DNA from: CAWACP01 sp963832965 | GTDB taxonomy: Bacteria > Acidobacteriota > Terriglobia > Bryobacterales > Bryobacteraceae | Assembly (NCBI GenBank): GCA_963832965.1 | Contig: CAWHVW010000003.1 | Coordinates: 1,240,001 to 1,304,000, forward strand | DNA length: 64,000 nt | Direction: 5' to 3' | Position numbers and translations under genes: made by a program | Shown here: piece after piece, positions 6,867-15,655 of the stretch | How the letters are laid out: the number at the start of each line of letters is the position of its first letter | Numbering within the stretch: position 1 is the stretch's first letter | Notes under the pieces: model-generated | Database searches by the model: none | Told to the model about the DNA's origin: nothing | Seen by the model: the letters and a program-made list of their open reading frames with translations, nothing else

Positions 6867-8951
6867 ATGGCAACGCAGTCTCAAATCATCCCTGCCCCCA
6901 AGAACGAAGGAATTTTCGGCAGCAAGCTGACCATGACCCATGTCAGCGATCTGGCGGTGCCCATCGCAGTATTGGGCATTGTGGTGGCGCTCATCACGCC
7001 CATGCCGCCGTTCATGCTGGACATCCTGATTGTCCTTGACATCACCATGTCGGTGATTGTGCTGATGGTAGCGATGTACATTCTGAAGCCGGTGGACTTC
7101 AGCGTGTTTCCCACCACGCTGTTGCTGTTAACTTTGTTCCGGCTGGCGCTCAATGTGAGCTCCGCGCGCCTGATTCTGCAGAACGGCAATACCGGCACTT
7201 CCGCCGCGGGGCAGGTGATCGAATCCTTCGGCAACTTCGTGGTGGGCGGGAATTACATTATCGGCGCGGTGATCTTTCTGGTGCTCATCGCCATCCAGTA
7301 CGTGGTTATCAACCATGGCGCGGTGCGCATCTCGGAAGTGGCCGCCCGCTTCACTTTGGACGCACTTCCCGGCAAACAGATGTCCATTGACGCGGACCTC
7401 AATGCCGGCCTGATCAACGAAACGGAAGCCCGCCAGAGGCGCAAACAACTGGCCAGCGAAGCGGAGTTCTACGGGGCCATGGACGGCGCTTCCCGCTTCA
7501 CGCAGCGCGATGCCCTGGCCTCTATTCTGATCACCGGGATCAACATTGTCGCCGGATTTCTGATCGGCGTCTTCCAGCACGATATGGAGCTGAAACACGC
7601 CATCCAGACCTACACAGTGCTGACCATCGGCGACGGACTGGTTACAGTGATTCCAGCGCTGATGATCTCCGTCTCGGGCGGCCTCATCGTTACGCGCGCC
7701 AGCTCCGATGCCCGGGTGGGAGTGGAGTTTCAGAAGCAGTTATTTGGCAGAACGCAGCCGCTGTTTCTGTCCAGCGGCGTGCTCATCGCCCTGGCGGCAT
7801 TCCCCGGCCTGCCCACCATCCCGTTTCTGATCATGGGCGGCGGACTGGGCGCGGTAGCCTTCCTGAAGCGTCAAAAAAGTGACGCCGCCGTTAAGCAACA
7901 GACGCTCGCGGCAGCGCCAACGGCCAAAGAGAACCTCGAAACCATGCTTCGGGTGGAGCCGGTTTCCATCGAAGTGGGCCTGGGCCTTGCCGGTCTGGTG
8001 GCCGGAGGAACCAACTCGCCGCTGCTGCAGAGAGTGGCGGGGATTCGCAAGCAACTGGTGACCAGTCTGGGGTACCTGCTGCCACCGGTGCGGGTAACCG
8101 ACAACCTTTCGCTGCGTTCGCGCGAATACGTGATCCTGTTGAAAGGAACGGAGCTTTCGCGCTACGAAGTGCTGCCAGGCAGCGAGCTGGCCATCCCCAC
8201 GGCCAAGGCGGACAAGGGTTTTCAGGGCCAGCCGACGAAAGAGCCCGCCTTCGGTTTGCCCGCTTTGTGGGTGCCCACCGACCGCGTGGACGCCGCCCGC
8301 GCCGCCGGCTACACGGTGGTGGACGCGGTCAACATTCTGGGAACGCACTTCTCGGAAACCATCCGCCGGTACGCGCACGAGCTGTTCTCCCGGCAGGACG
8401 CCAAGTCGTTCTGCGACCGGGTGGCCATGGACCATCCCAAGGTGGTCGAGGATCTGGTCCCGAAGTTGCTCTCACTCGCCGTAGTTCAGCGAGTACTGCA
8501 GAACCTGCTGCGCGAGCGGGTTTCGATTCGCGATGGCGTTTCGATTCTCGAAGCGCTCGGGGAGGCGGCGCCGACCAGCAAGAATCCGGTGCTGCTGACC
8601 GAGTATGTGCGGCAGTCCATTCGAAGGACAGTCGTGAAACCTTACCTGAACCAGAAGGGCGAGCTGCCCGCCTGGCTGATGGATGCCGGGGTGGAGCAAA
8701 CGGTGGAAGGCGCGGTTCAGCACACCGAGCAGAACAGCATTCTGGCGCTCTCGCCGCAGGTGGTACGCGACATTCTGAACCGAATCGAGCGAAAGGTGGA
8801 AAAGCCGGAAATGCCCGTTGCGGTCATTACCAGCTCGGGTGCGCGCTGCTTCCTGCGGCAGATCGTGGAGCCGTCGCTCGGCAACCTGTTCTTCCTCTCG
8901 CACAACGAAGTGCCGTCCGGCGTGAAGGTGCTTTCGCTGGGAGTGATCTGA
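6867..8951 (+). CDS. flhA: Flagellar export protein FlhA
   Basis: FlhA is the large export-gate protein whose cytoplasmic ring docks chaperone-substrate complexes. At 694 residues it has normal length. The first half has about eight membrane segments with the FHIPEP-type signature region (NVSSARLIL then ESFGNFVVGGNYIIGAVIF) and the conserved cytoplasmic loop KQMSIDADLNAGLI ... EAEFYGAMDGASRF. The C-terminal half is soluble, with PALWVPTD, HLSE-type and VITSSGARCFLRQIVEP segments. It follows flhB and precedes flhF by 7 bases. Confidence 0.98.
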   Translation: MATQSQIIPAPKNEGIFGSKLTMTHVSDLAVPIAVLGIVVALITPMPPFMLDILIVLDITMSVIVLMVAMYILKPVDFSVFPTTLLLLTLFRLALNVSSARLILQNGNTGTSAAGQVIESFGNFVVGGNYIIGAVIFLVLIAIQYVVINHGAVRISEVAARFTLDALPGKQMSIDADLNAGLINETEARQRRKQLASEAEFYGAMDGASRFTQRDALASILITGINIVAGFLIGVFQHDMELKHAIQTYTVLTIGDGLVTVIPALMISVSGGLIVTRASSDARVGVEFQKQLFGRTQPLFLSSGVLIALAAFPGLPTIPFLIMGGGLGAVAFLKRQKSDAAVKQQTLAAAPTAKENLETMLRVEPVSIEVGLGLAGLVAGGTNSPLLQRVAGIRKQLVTSLGYLLPPVRVTDNLSLRSREYVILLKGTELSRYEVLPGSELAIPTAKADKGFQGQPTKEPAFGLPALWVPTDRVDAARAAGYTVVDAVNILGTHFSETIRRYAHELFSRQDAKSFCDRVAMDHPKVVEDLVPKLLSLAVVQRVLQNLLRERVSIRDGVSILEALGEAAPTSKNPVLLTEYVRQSIRRTVVKPYLNQKGELPAWLMDAGVEQTVEGAVQHTEQNSILALSPQVVRDILNRIERKVEKPEMPVAVITSSGARCFLRQIVEPSLGNLFFLSHNEVPSGVKVLSLGVI

Positions 8952-8958
8952 GGTTCCC

Positions 8959-10107
8959 ATGAGAATCAAATCGTACTTCTCGGAATCGGTGGAAGAGGCC
9001 ATGGACCTGGCCCGGCTGGAGCTGGGGCCCGAGGCCATGCTGATGAATTCCAAGGCCACCGAGCCGGAGTTCCGCCATCTGGGCCGTTATGAGGTGATCT
9101 TTGGCCTGGCGTTCGCGGACGCGGGCCCCGCCGCGCCGCAGCCGTCACCGGCCCTTCCGGCTCCCGGCAAACCGGATACGGTAGCGCAGGAGATCGCCGA
9201 TCTGCGCCGGCAAATCGAGACGGTGCGGCGTTCCATGTCGCGGCAGAGCTTCCATATGCGCTGGACCGCTCCGGGCGCCGTTCCCGAGCTGGGCGAACTG
9301 TACATGCGTCTGCTCAACGCCGACTTCAGCGACGAGTGCGCGCACGAACTGGTGCAGGCGGTGGAAGTCCGCATGAACGGCGGGCGCATCGCCAATGCCG
9401 CCGCTGCCTGGCCGGACAATGCCCTGCAAACGGCAATCGCGGCGGAGCTGGATTCGCGTTTCGAAACTTCGCCGGGCCTTGGTGTTCCCAACGCCGAACG
9501 CCGCGTCACGGCGCTGGTGGGGCCTCCCGGTTGCGGCAAGACCACGACCATCGTAAAGCTCGCGCTCAAGTATGGATTGACCAGCCGCAAGCCGTTGCAG
9601 ATTCTCTCCACGGATACATGCCGCGTGGCCGCTTCGGAGCAATTACGCGCGTACGCCTCCATCATCGGTATTGCATTTCAGACGGTGGACACGATGGCCG
9701 GTCTGGCGCAGGCGTTGGAGGAAGCGAGCGGCAAGGATCTGGTGCTGATTGACACGCCCGGTTTCGGGCCCGCCGACACCGACGAAGCCGCGGAGCTGGC
9801 GCTCTTCCTGTCGCGGCACCGTTTGATTGAAGTGCAACTGGTGATGCCCGCGACGTTGCGCGCAGGCGCGCTGTCGCGAATCGCCGATCGATTTTCAATG
9901 TTTCAACCGTCCCGCCTCCTGTTCACCAATGTCGATGACGGGGGAGCTTGCGGCGGAATCGTGGAGCAGGCTATCCGCACGCGGTTGCCGCTCTCATATC
10001 TTGGTTGCGGTCAGCAGATTCCCGAAGACCTTACGGAGGCTTCGAAGGAACGGCTGATCCGAAAGGTGTTCGAAGGATGGCGGGAGCCAGCGCTGACAGT
10101 AGCCTGA
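8959..10107 (+). CDS. flhF: Flagellar SRP-family GTPase FlhF
   Basis: FlhF is an SRP-type GTPase that sets the place and number of flagella. The 382-residue protein has the usual N-terminal basic start (MRIKSYF), a long linker, and the GTPase domain: G1 GPPGCGKTTT (G188 to T197), an IxxDTCRVAASEQL segment (usually DTYR) and LIDTPGFGPAD as G3. It overlaps the first possible start of fliA. Its usual partner flhG (fleN) is not next to it or elsewhere in this window, which is unusual for a polar flagellar system. Confidence 0.94.
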   Translation: MRIKSYFSESVEEAMDLARLELGPEAMLMNSKATEPEFRHLGRYEVIFGLAFADAGPAAPQPSPALPAPGKPDTVAQEIADLRRQIETVRRSMSRQSFHMRWTAPGAVPELGELYMRLLNADFSDECAHELVQAVEVRMNGGRIANAAAAWPDNALQTAIAAELDSRFETSPGLGVPNAERRVTALVGPPGCGKTTTIVKLALKYGLTSRKPLQILSTDTCRVAASEQLRAYASIIGIAFQTVDTMAGLAQALEEASGKDLVLIDTPGFGPADTDEAAELALFLSRHRLIEVQLVMPATLRAGALSRIADRFSMFQPSRLLFTNVDDGGACGGIVEQAIRTRLPLSYLGCGQQIPEDLTEASKERLIRKVFEGWREPALTVA

Positions 10108-10124
10108 GTAATCAGGGGTCCGAA

Positions 10125-10874
10125 ATGTTGGGTTACGCGACTCAGACCGAAAGATCGCCGGAAGACCGCGAGCGGCTCATCCTGGAGCACATGGCCCAGG
10201 TGAACTGGATCGCCTCCCGCATCCAGGAGAAACTGCCGCCGAATATTCAGATCGAGGATCTTATCTCGGCCGGCATCATCGGCCTGATCGCCGCCATCGA
10301 CAATTTCGACCCCGGCCACAACGCCACGCTGAGGACGTACGCCGAGTACAAGATTCGCGGGGCCATCCTTGACAGTATCCGCGGACTGGACGGCATTCCC
10401 ACGCACAAACGCAAACGCGTGAAGGTGCTGGAGGCGGCCATCGCCAACGCCGAACAGCGTCTGAAGCGCGCCCCGAACGATGAAGAGATCGCCGCCGAAC
10501 TGGGCGTATCGGTGTCCGAATACCAGCAATGGCTGATCGACCTTCGCGGCGTGTCGCTGGGCAGCCTGGACATCGTCGAGGACGGCGAGGAAATCAGTCT
10601 ACTCAAGTTTATTGCCGGCGACGAGCAGGATTCGCCCGCCCACATTCTGGAGCGCTCCGAGCTGGAGCGCGTGATTATGACCGGCATCAACAAGATGCCC
10701 GAGAACGAGCGCACCGTGCTGAGCCTCTACTACAAGGAGGAACTGAATCTGCGTGAGATCGCGCCGATTATGAACCTCCACGTTACCCGCGTGTCGCAAT
10801 TGCGTTTGCAAGGCATTCTGCGGCTGCGCGCCTACATCGAGAAGAAGTGGCCCAGCCGGAAGGGGATTTACTGA
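10125..10874 (+). CDS. fliA: RNA polymerase sigma-28 factor FliA
   Basis: FliA directs transcription of late flagellar genes. The 249-residue protein has region 2 (QIEDLISAGIIGLIAAIDNF, then YAEYKIRGAILDSIRGLD), region 3 and region 4 with a helix-turn-helix (ERTVLSLYYKEELNLREIAP ... HVTRVSQLRLQG). The start at ATG 10125 gives the expected N-terminus and has an AGGGG site at about 10114; the open frame extends into flhF but without family similarity. Its anti-sigma factor FlgM is encoded three genes downstream in the same operon. Confidence 0.96.
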   Translation: MLGYATQTERSPEDRERLILEHMAQVNWIASRIQEKLPPNIQIEDLISAGIIGLIAAIDNFDPGHNATLRTYAEYKIRGAILDSIRGLDGIPTHKRKRVKVLEAAIANAEQRLKRAPNDEEIAAELGVSVSEYQQWLIDLRGVSLGSLDIVEDGEEISLLKFIAGDEQDSPAHILERSELERVIMTGINKMPENERTVLSLYYKEELNLREIAPIMNLHVTRVSQLRLQGILRLRAYIEKKWPSRKGIY

Positions 10875-10878
10875 CGCC

Positions 10879-11763
10879 ATGACCGGTGCCGAACGAACCC
10901 AGCTTGCCGCCGAACTAGCGCGCGAATGGACCTCGCGCCTGCGCGCCGCCGTGGAAATGATGGCGCAGCAGCCGCTTTCGGTGGAATCCTCGCGAGCGAG
11001 CGCCGAGGCAACTGCGCAAGCCGGCGAACTGCCGTCTCTGGAGTATTCCTTCAGTCACGCCCCGGAAGCGCCACTGCGCATTTCAACGCCCGCGGAAACC
11101 AGCGCGGGAATATCGAAGGTGGTGCTCGCGGCGGGCGGCATCGAGGAACTGGACGAAGGCCTGTTGAAGGAGACCTGGCAGGAAATCCTGGCGCAGGCGA
11201 CCAGCGGGCTGGCCCAGCATGCCGGAGCCCGCATGGGAGAAGCGGTTAGCTGCGGCACGGCCACGGAGGCGTCCGGGGCGGTCCCGGAAGGCGTCGTCTC
11301 CAGCGCAACCCTGGCCATCGGGGGAACCGAGTTTGAGCCTTTATTCATCAGCTTCCCCGACGCGTTCCTGGACGCCCTTGGGGAACACGAAAGCGACGGC
11401 GCGACGTCGGGTACGGATACGGCGGCGGCCACGGCGGGGCAACAGGTCCGCACCACCCTTCCCGCCACGCTGGACCGGCTGCTCGACGTGGAGATGCCCG
11501 TCAGCGTGTCATTCGGGCGGACATTCCTCCCGGTCCGGGAGGTCCTGAAACTGGCTACTGGCTCCATTATCGAGCTGGACCGGCCCGTGAATCAGTTTGT
11601 GGAAGTGGTGGTCAACAACTGCGTGATCGCCCGTGGGGAAGTCGTTGTAATTGATGGGAACTACGGCGTTCGCATCCATGAAATCATCAGCCGGGGAGAC
11701 CGCATGGCCCTGCAGAATCTCACTGCCGTCAATCCAAATCTGCAAGCAAGGATCAGCGCATGA
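10879..11763 (+). CDS. FliN/FliY-like C-ring protein, long form
   Basis: The 294-residue protein ends in a clear SpoA domain (LDRLLDVEMPVSVSFGRTFL ... SIIELDRPVNQFVEVVVN ... GEVVVIDGNYGVRIHEI, about 195-280), which is the FliN fold. The first 190 residues are acidic and Ala/Gly-rich with a helical start; they do not show an obvious FliM or CheC motif, though FliY proteins carry a CheC-like domain in this position. It is the second SpoA gene beside the 82-residue FliN at 2599. It starts 4 bases after fliA and overlaps the next gene (ATGA). FliN or FliY is likely; I leave the symbol open. Confidence 0.8.
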   Translation: MTGAERTQLAAELAREWTSRLRAAVEMMAQQPLSVESSRASAEATAQAGELPSLEYSFSHAPEAPLRISTPAETSAGISKVVLAAGGIEELDEGLLKETWQEILAQATSGLAQHAGARMGEAVSCGTATEASGAVPEGVVSSATLAIGGTEFEPLFISFPDAFLDALGEHESDGATSGTDTAAATAGQQVRTTLPATLDRLLDVEMPVSVSFGRTFLPVREVLKLATGSIIELDRPVNQFVEVVVNNCVIARGEVVVIDGNYGVRIHEIISRGDRMALQNLTAVNPNLQARISA

Positions 11764-12182
11764 ATATCATCGAACCTGCCCTGCTTAGCCCGGGGCTTCC
11801 TTACGTAGTACTGGCCGCGAGCCTGATCGCCTGCATTTTCCTGTTCCTGTCGCTGAAGCTGGAACTCCGGCGGCGTCCGGGCACACCCCGAGGCAACCAC
11901 CAGATGGAAGAGACCGTGGACGGCCTGAGCGCCGCCTTCGAGCAGATTCGGGCGCGTCTGGAAGACAGCATGCCAACTCCCGCCGTTTCCATGCCGTGGT
12001 CCGGAAGCCCCTCCATCAATCTCAACCGTCGTGGCCAGGTGCTCCGCCTGTTGCGGCGGGGCGATAACCCGAGGCAGATTGCATCGGCACTGAGCATGCG
12101 GCAGGGCGAGGTGGATTTGATCATCAAAGTACACCGCATGGTGATTGACGCGGGGGGCGGCAAGGCGCCAGATTCGCTCTAA
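11760..12182 (+). CDS. Uncharacterised single-pass membrane protein of flagellar operon (DUF2802-like)
   Basis: The 140-residue protein has an N-terminal membrane segment (VVLAASLIACIFLFLSLKL) followed by a short helical region (METVDGL-like) and a C-terminal helix-turn-helix-like block (RGQVLRLLRRGDNPRQIASA then MRQGEVDLIIKVHRM). This layout, one membrane helix plus a small predicted helix-turn-helix, is that of the flagellar-operon protein family often labelled DUF2802. The start overlaps the preceding stop, and flgM follows. The function is unknown to me. Confidence 0.55.
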   Translation: MNIIEPALLSPGLPYVVLAASLIACIFLFLSLKLELRRRPGTPRGNHQMEETVDGLSAAFEQIRARLEDSMPTPAVSMPWSGSPSINLNRRGQVLRLLRRGDNPRQIASALSMRQGEVDLIIKVHRMVIDAGGGKAPDSL

Positions 12183-12243
12183 AAGCGATGAGCGGCCTGC
12201 GATATGCCCATATGAGTCCCTTTACCAACAGAGACGACCGAAT

Positions 12244-12531
12244 ATGAGAATCGATCCTAGCGCCAACAACAACATCGGCAACGCGCAAAACGCCGCGCAA
12301 ACCCAGAATGTCACCGGCACACCGTCCGGTCAGCGGGGGCAAGGCGGCAACGACGCGGATCAGGTAGACCTGTCGAGTGCGAGCAGCCTGGTATCGCTTT
12401 CGGCGGGCATGGTGTCCGCGAGCCGGCAGGCCAAAATCGACGGATTAACCGCGCTGGTGCAGAGCGGCCAATACCAGGCGGACGCCGGACAGGTGGCCAG
12501 CGCGATGGTGAACAGCATGCTGGGAGGGTAG
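12244..12531 (+). CDS. flgM: Anti-sigma-28 factor FlgM
   Basis: FlgM holds FliA inactive until it is exported through the finished hook. The 95-residue product has an Asn/Gln-rich disordered N-terminal half and the conserved FlgM C-terminal helix region (VDLSSAS, then RQAKIDGLTALVQSGQYQAD and a VASAMVNSML end). ATG 12244 gives the MRIDP-type start common in the family; the frame is open 33 codons further upstream without similarity. Its presence in the fliA operon, just before flgK/flgL, fits. Confidence 0.9.
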   Translation: MRIDPSANNNIGNAQNAAQTQNVTGTPSGQRGQGGNDADQVDLSSASSLVSLSAGMVSASRQAKIDGLTALVQSGQYQADAGQVASAMVNSMLGG

Positions 12532-12562
12532 GCTCCCATATTCCGCAGCGACGATCCAAGAC

Positions 12563-12928
12563 ATGGCAACCGAACCGGTACTACAATCTCTGGAGAGCGC
12601 GGACGAGAGTCTTCGCCACGCCATCGCGCAACTTATCGAAATGCGCTTTGGAGTGCCCCAGTGTCGCGGCGCGCTTCACGAGGCCGCGGAAAAGCTCCGC
12701 TCGGCGGTTTCTCGCGCGGTTCCCGGTCCGGAGATCAACCAACCCGAACTCAAGCAAATGGTTCGCCGCATGCGAGCCCATATGGTGCGGGTTCAGGCAT
12801 TGCTCGACGCGGCGGCGGCATTTTACTGCGGCTGGGTTTCGGCCGCGCCCCCGGGCCCTCCATCCTACGCTCCGGATGGGCAACTCCTGCGGGATGAAGG
12901 CGGCGGCCGGCTGATGTTGAACGCCTGA
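12563..12928 (+). CDS. Probable FlgN-like export chaperone or uncharacterised flagellar protein
   Basis: The 121-residue product is largely alpha-helical in its first 95 residues, with heptad-like Leu/Ala spacing, and ends in a Pro/Gly-rich tail. It lies between flgM and flgK, exactly where FlgN, the export chaperone for FlgK and FlgL, is usually found, and has about the right length. I do not see a diagnostic motif, so the assignment rests on position and helical content. Confidence 0.5.
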   Translation: MATEPVLQSLESADESLRHAIAQLIEMRFGVPQCRGALHEAAEKLRSAVSRAVPGPEINQPELKQMVRRMRAHMVRVQALLDAAAAFYCGWVSAAPPGPPSYAPDGQLLRDEGGGRLMLNA

Positions 12929-12946
12929 GCACAGCGAGAAAACCCC

Positions 12947-14341
12947 ATGGGAAATCTCCTTACGTCCTTGAATTCCGCGGCCAACTCCATGGACGTGCTC
13001 GAACAGGCCATTGGAGTTATCCAGAACAACGTTACCAACGCCTCCACGCCTGGTTACGTCCAGCAGACGCCGACCATGCTGGCGGCTTCCTTCGACCCGC
13101 AGCAGGGCACCAGTGGCGGCGTGGTGTTCGGTCCGGTCCAGAATGCCCGGGATCAATTCGCCGAAGAGGCGGTGCAAACCCAGAACGCGCTATTGGGCAC
13201 CGCGACTCAGGCTTCCACCAGCCTCGACGCCCTGCAGCAGAACTTTGACGTTTCCGGAAGCAGCGGGATTCCGGCGGCCTTGAGCGGGCTGTATTCGGCG
13301 TTTTCCGCCTGGAGCACCACGCCCACCAGCTCGTCGGCACAGCAGAATGTGATCACGGCGGCGCAACAGGTGGCGCAGGAGTTCAACGACACCGCTTCCA
13401 GCATCAGCCAGCTTTCCGTGAACACCAACCAGCAGCTTGAAAGCACGGTGAGCCAGATCAACGCGCTTTCGTCGCAAATTCAGCAGATCAACGTGCAGAT
13501 TCGCGGCGGGGCGGCCAATGACGCCGGCCTGAGCGCCCAGTTGTACACGGACCTCCAGAGCCTTTCGAATCTCACCAGCATCAGCGTCCAGACTCAGAAC
13601 GATGGCACGGTGAACGTGCTCATGGGCGGGCAGACGCCTTTGGTGATGGGAACCACGCAGAGTCCGCTCAGCGTGGCTTTCACCACGCCGGCCAACCCGA
13701 CCAATCCGGACGCGCCGCCCATTGCCACCATCACCGGGGCGGACGGACAGGACGTCACCAGCACGGTAAGCCAGGGCACTCTCGCCGCGCTCCTGACCTT
13801 CAGTAACGTGACGCTGGCGGGCGTTATGGGCAATTCGAACGAAGCGGGAAGCCTCAATCAACTGGCCCAGGCGTTTGCCACTCAGGTGAACAGCCTGGTG
13901 ACGCCGGCATCGGGCATCCCCCTGTTTACAACCACCGGCGGCGCCACCAGCGCCGCGCAAACGCTGGCGGTTAACCCGAACATGACCGCGGCGCAGCTGG
14001 TGGCCGCGTCGGCGACGTCCAGCAACGGAACCGCCGACCAGCTCGCGCAGCTGGCCACGGCCTCGGATCCGACGCTGGGGATGGGCTATACGGATTTCTA
14101 TTCAAACATCGCTTCGGGCATCGGAGCGCTGGAAGACAGCGCCTCAGCCAACCAGACCACCCAGCAGGACCTGCTGTCCCAGGCCGAGAACACGCGCTCG
14201 CAGGCGTCGGGCATTTCGCTGAACCAGGAGGCCACCCAGCTCATCCAGTTCCAGCAGGCCTACGAGGCCTCAGCGCAAACCGTGACCACCATCAACGACA
14301 TGCTGACGGCCCTTCTGGACATGACGGACGGCGTGCCATAA
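12947..14341 (+). CDS. flgK: Flagellar hook-associated protein 1, FlgK
   Basis: FlgK is the first hook-filament junction protein. The 464-residue protein has the axial N-terminal signature (LLTSLNSAANSMDVLEQAIG, then NNVTNASTPGYVQQTP) and the C-terminal match (SGISLNQEATQLIQFQQAYE then ASAQTVTTINDML). Residues about 130-190 carry the FlgK coiled segment with repeated QI/QQ patterns (VSQINALSSQIQQINVQI). It follows the flgN-like gene and precedes flgL by 18 bases. Confidence 0.96.
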   Translation: MGNLLTSLNSAANSMDVLEQAIGVIQNNVTNASTPGYVQQTPTMLAASFDPQQGTSGGVVFGPVQNARDQFAEEAVQTQNALLGTATQASTSLDALQQNFDVSGSSGIPAALSGLYSAFSAWSTTPTSSSAQQNVITAAQQVAQEFNDTASSISQLSVNTNQQLESTVSQINALSSQIQQINVQIRGGAANDAGLSAQLYTDLQSLSNLTSISVQTQNDGTVNVLMGGQTPLVMGTTQSPLSVAFTTPANPTNPDAPPIATITGADGQDVTSTVSQGTLAALLTFSNVTLAGVMGNSNEAGSLNQLAQAFATQVNSLVTPASGIPLFTTTGGATSAAQTLAVNPNMTAAQLVAASATSSNGTADQLAQLATASDPTLGMGYTDFYSNIASGIGALEDSASANQTTQQDLLSQAENTRSQASGISLNQEATQLIQFQQAYEASAQTVTTINDMLTALLDMTDGVP

Positions 14342-14359
14342 GGCGCACGGAGGTAACAG

Positions 14360-15256
14360 ATGCTAAAAGGAATTGGCGCAAACAACGATGCCTTCGTGGC
14401 GAACCTGAACCAGCTCGAGAACCAGATCAGCACGACCACCCAGCAGATCAGCTCCGGAGTGGACGTCAACGAGGCCTCCGACAACCCCGCCGCAGTGGGG
14501 CAGATTCTCAGCGTGCAGGGGGAAATCGATCGCATCACCCAGGTTCAGACCAATCTGAATACCGCGAATACGGTGGCCAGCACGGCCGACAGCGCGCTGC
14601 AGACCGCGAACAGCGTCATCAATCAACTGGACACCCTCGCTGCCCAGGGCGCCAGCACCACCACGACCGCGACCACCGACACGTCGCTGGCGCAGCAGGT
14701 GCAGAGCCTGGAACAGCAGCTGGTATCCATTGCCAACACCTCGGTGAACGGCAACTATATCTTTGGCGGCGATAACCCGGGAATCCAGCCATATTCGTTC
14801 GACGGGACCAATCCTCCGGTCGCGGCGGTGGCGAACCCCACCAATACCGGCGTCATTACCGACGCCCAGGGAAACTCCATTGTTCCGATCCCCACAGCGC
14901 AGAGTATCTTCGACTCGTCATCGGGCAGCGTCTTTCAGGCGGTGGATTCGCTTCGCGTAGCCCTCCAGAACGACAATCCGGCCGGCGTGAACACCGCGGC
15001 GGCGGCCTTGAATACGGCCGCGACGCAATTGAACCTGGGCGCGGAAACGGTGGGAGCCAGCGAAAACTGGATCAGCAGCGCATCCACGAGCGCCTCGCAG
15101 ATGGTGACTTCGCTGCAGGCGCAGTTAAGCGGACTGCGCGACACGGACATCACCTCCGCCTCCACGCAGCTCACGCTCGACCAGACCGCGTATGAGGCGG
15201 CCATCGCCGCTCAGGCGAACCTGCCCACCAAGACCTTGTTCAGTTATCTCGGGTGA
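14360..15256 (+). CDS. flgL: Flagellar hook-associated protein 3, FlgL
   Basis: FlgL is the second junction protein, linking FlgK to flagellin. The 298-residue protein is flagellin-like: N-terminal helix with QLENQISTTTQQISSGVDVN and EASDNPAAVGQ, a middle domain with GNYIFGGDNPGIQPY (the FlgL signature, usually GxYxFGG), and a C-terminal helix LRDTDITSASTQLTLDQTAY. A strong GGAGGT site lies before ATG 14360. It overlaps the following short open frame by 4 bases. Confidence 0.95.
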   Translation: MLKGIGANNDAFVANLNQLENQISTTTQQISSGVDVNEASDNPAAVGQILSVQGEIDRITQVQTNLNTANTVASTADSALQTANSVINQLDTLAAQGASTTTTATTDTSLAQQVQSLEQQLVSIANTSVNGNYIFGGDNPGIQPYSFDGTNPPVAAVANPTNTGVITDAQGNSIVPIPTAQSIFDSSSGSVFQAVDSLRVALQNDNPAGVNTAAAALNTAATQLNLGAETVGASENWISSASTSASQMVTSLQAQLSGLRDTDITSASTQLTLDQTAYEAAIAAQANLPTKTLFSYLG

Positions 15257-15318
15257 TGTCATTTGAGCGAAAATTCGCGCGGCGTTCCACGATACGAACG
15301 TCAGGAGCCACTCGGGAA

Positions 15319-15585
15319 ATGAGCGTCGCACAATACGCCGGACGAATCCTGGATGCGTGGAACGACGCCGATTATGGCCAGTTTGAAGCCGAACTGGAAC
15401 GGGCGGAGTCGCGGTGCGGGATGGAGCGGCCACTTTCTGTTCTGGAAGACGAACGCCGCGAGCTGCTGGAGAGCGTGGTGGGCAGTCTGCGCCGGTTGCG
15501 CGGCGAAGGCGGGGACTGGCAGGTGCAACGAATGAAGGCGCCGATGGACCTGCTGCGCCATTTGCGCCACGCCGGGGTGCGCTGA
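15319..15585 (+). CDS. Hypothetical small protein downstream of flgL
   Basis: I do not recognise this 88-residue protein. It is mostly helical and charged, with no membrane segment or signal. ATG 15319 is preferred because an AGGAG site lies at 15302-15306; the open frame begins at 15253, overlapping flgL, and an upstream start there would add 22 residues. It is the last gene of the flagellar operon before the convergent fliM gene, and a REP-like hairpin lies between them. Confidence 0.55.
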   Translation: MSVAQYAGRILDAWNDADYGQFEAELERAESRCGMERPLSVLEDERRELLESVVGSLRRLRGEGGDWQVQRMKAPMDLLRHLRHAGVR

Positions 15586-15617
15586 GTGTCAGAGCCGAGG
15601 AGACGCGGCGCGAGCAA

Positions 15618-15640
15618 GACGCGGCTGTCGCCGCATTTCC
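15618..15640. repeat. REP-like hairpin between convergent genes
   Basis: GCGGC (15621-15625) and GCCGC (15630-15634) form a stem around loop TGTC; the surrounding bases (GACGCGGCTGTCGCCGCATT) match the RAYT-linked REPs except in the outer stem. It sits in the 70-base gap between the convergent small gene and fliM, the usual setting for REPs, and could limit read-through in both directions. Confidence 0.6.
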
Positions 15641-15655
15641 GGCAGGTCTCGACGG

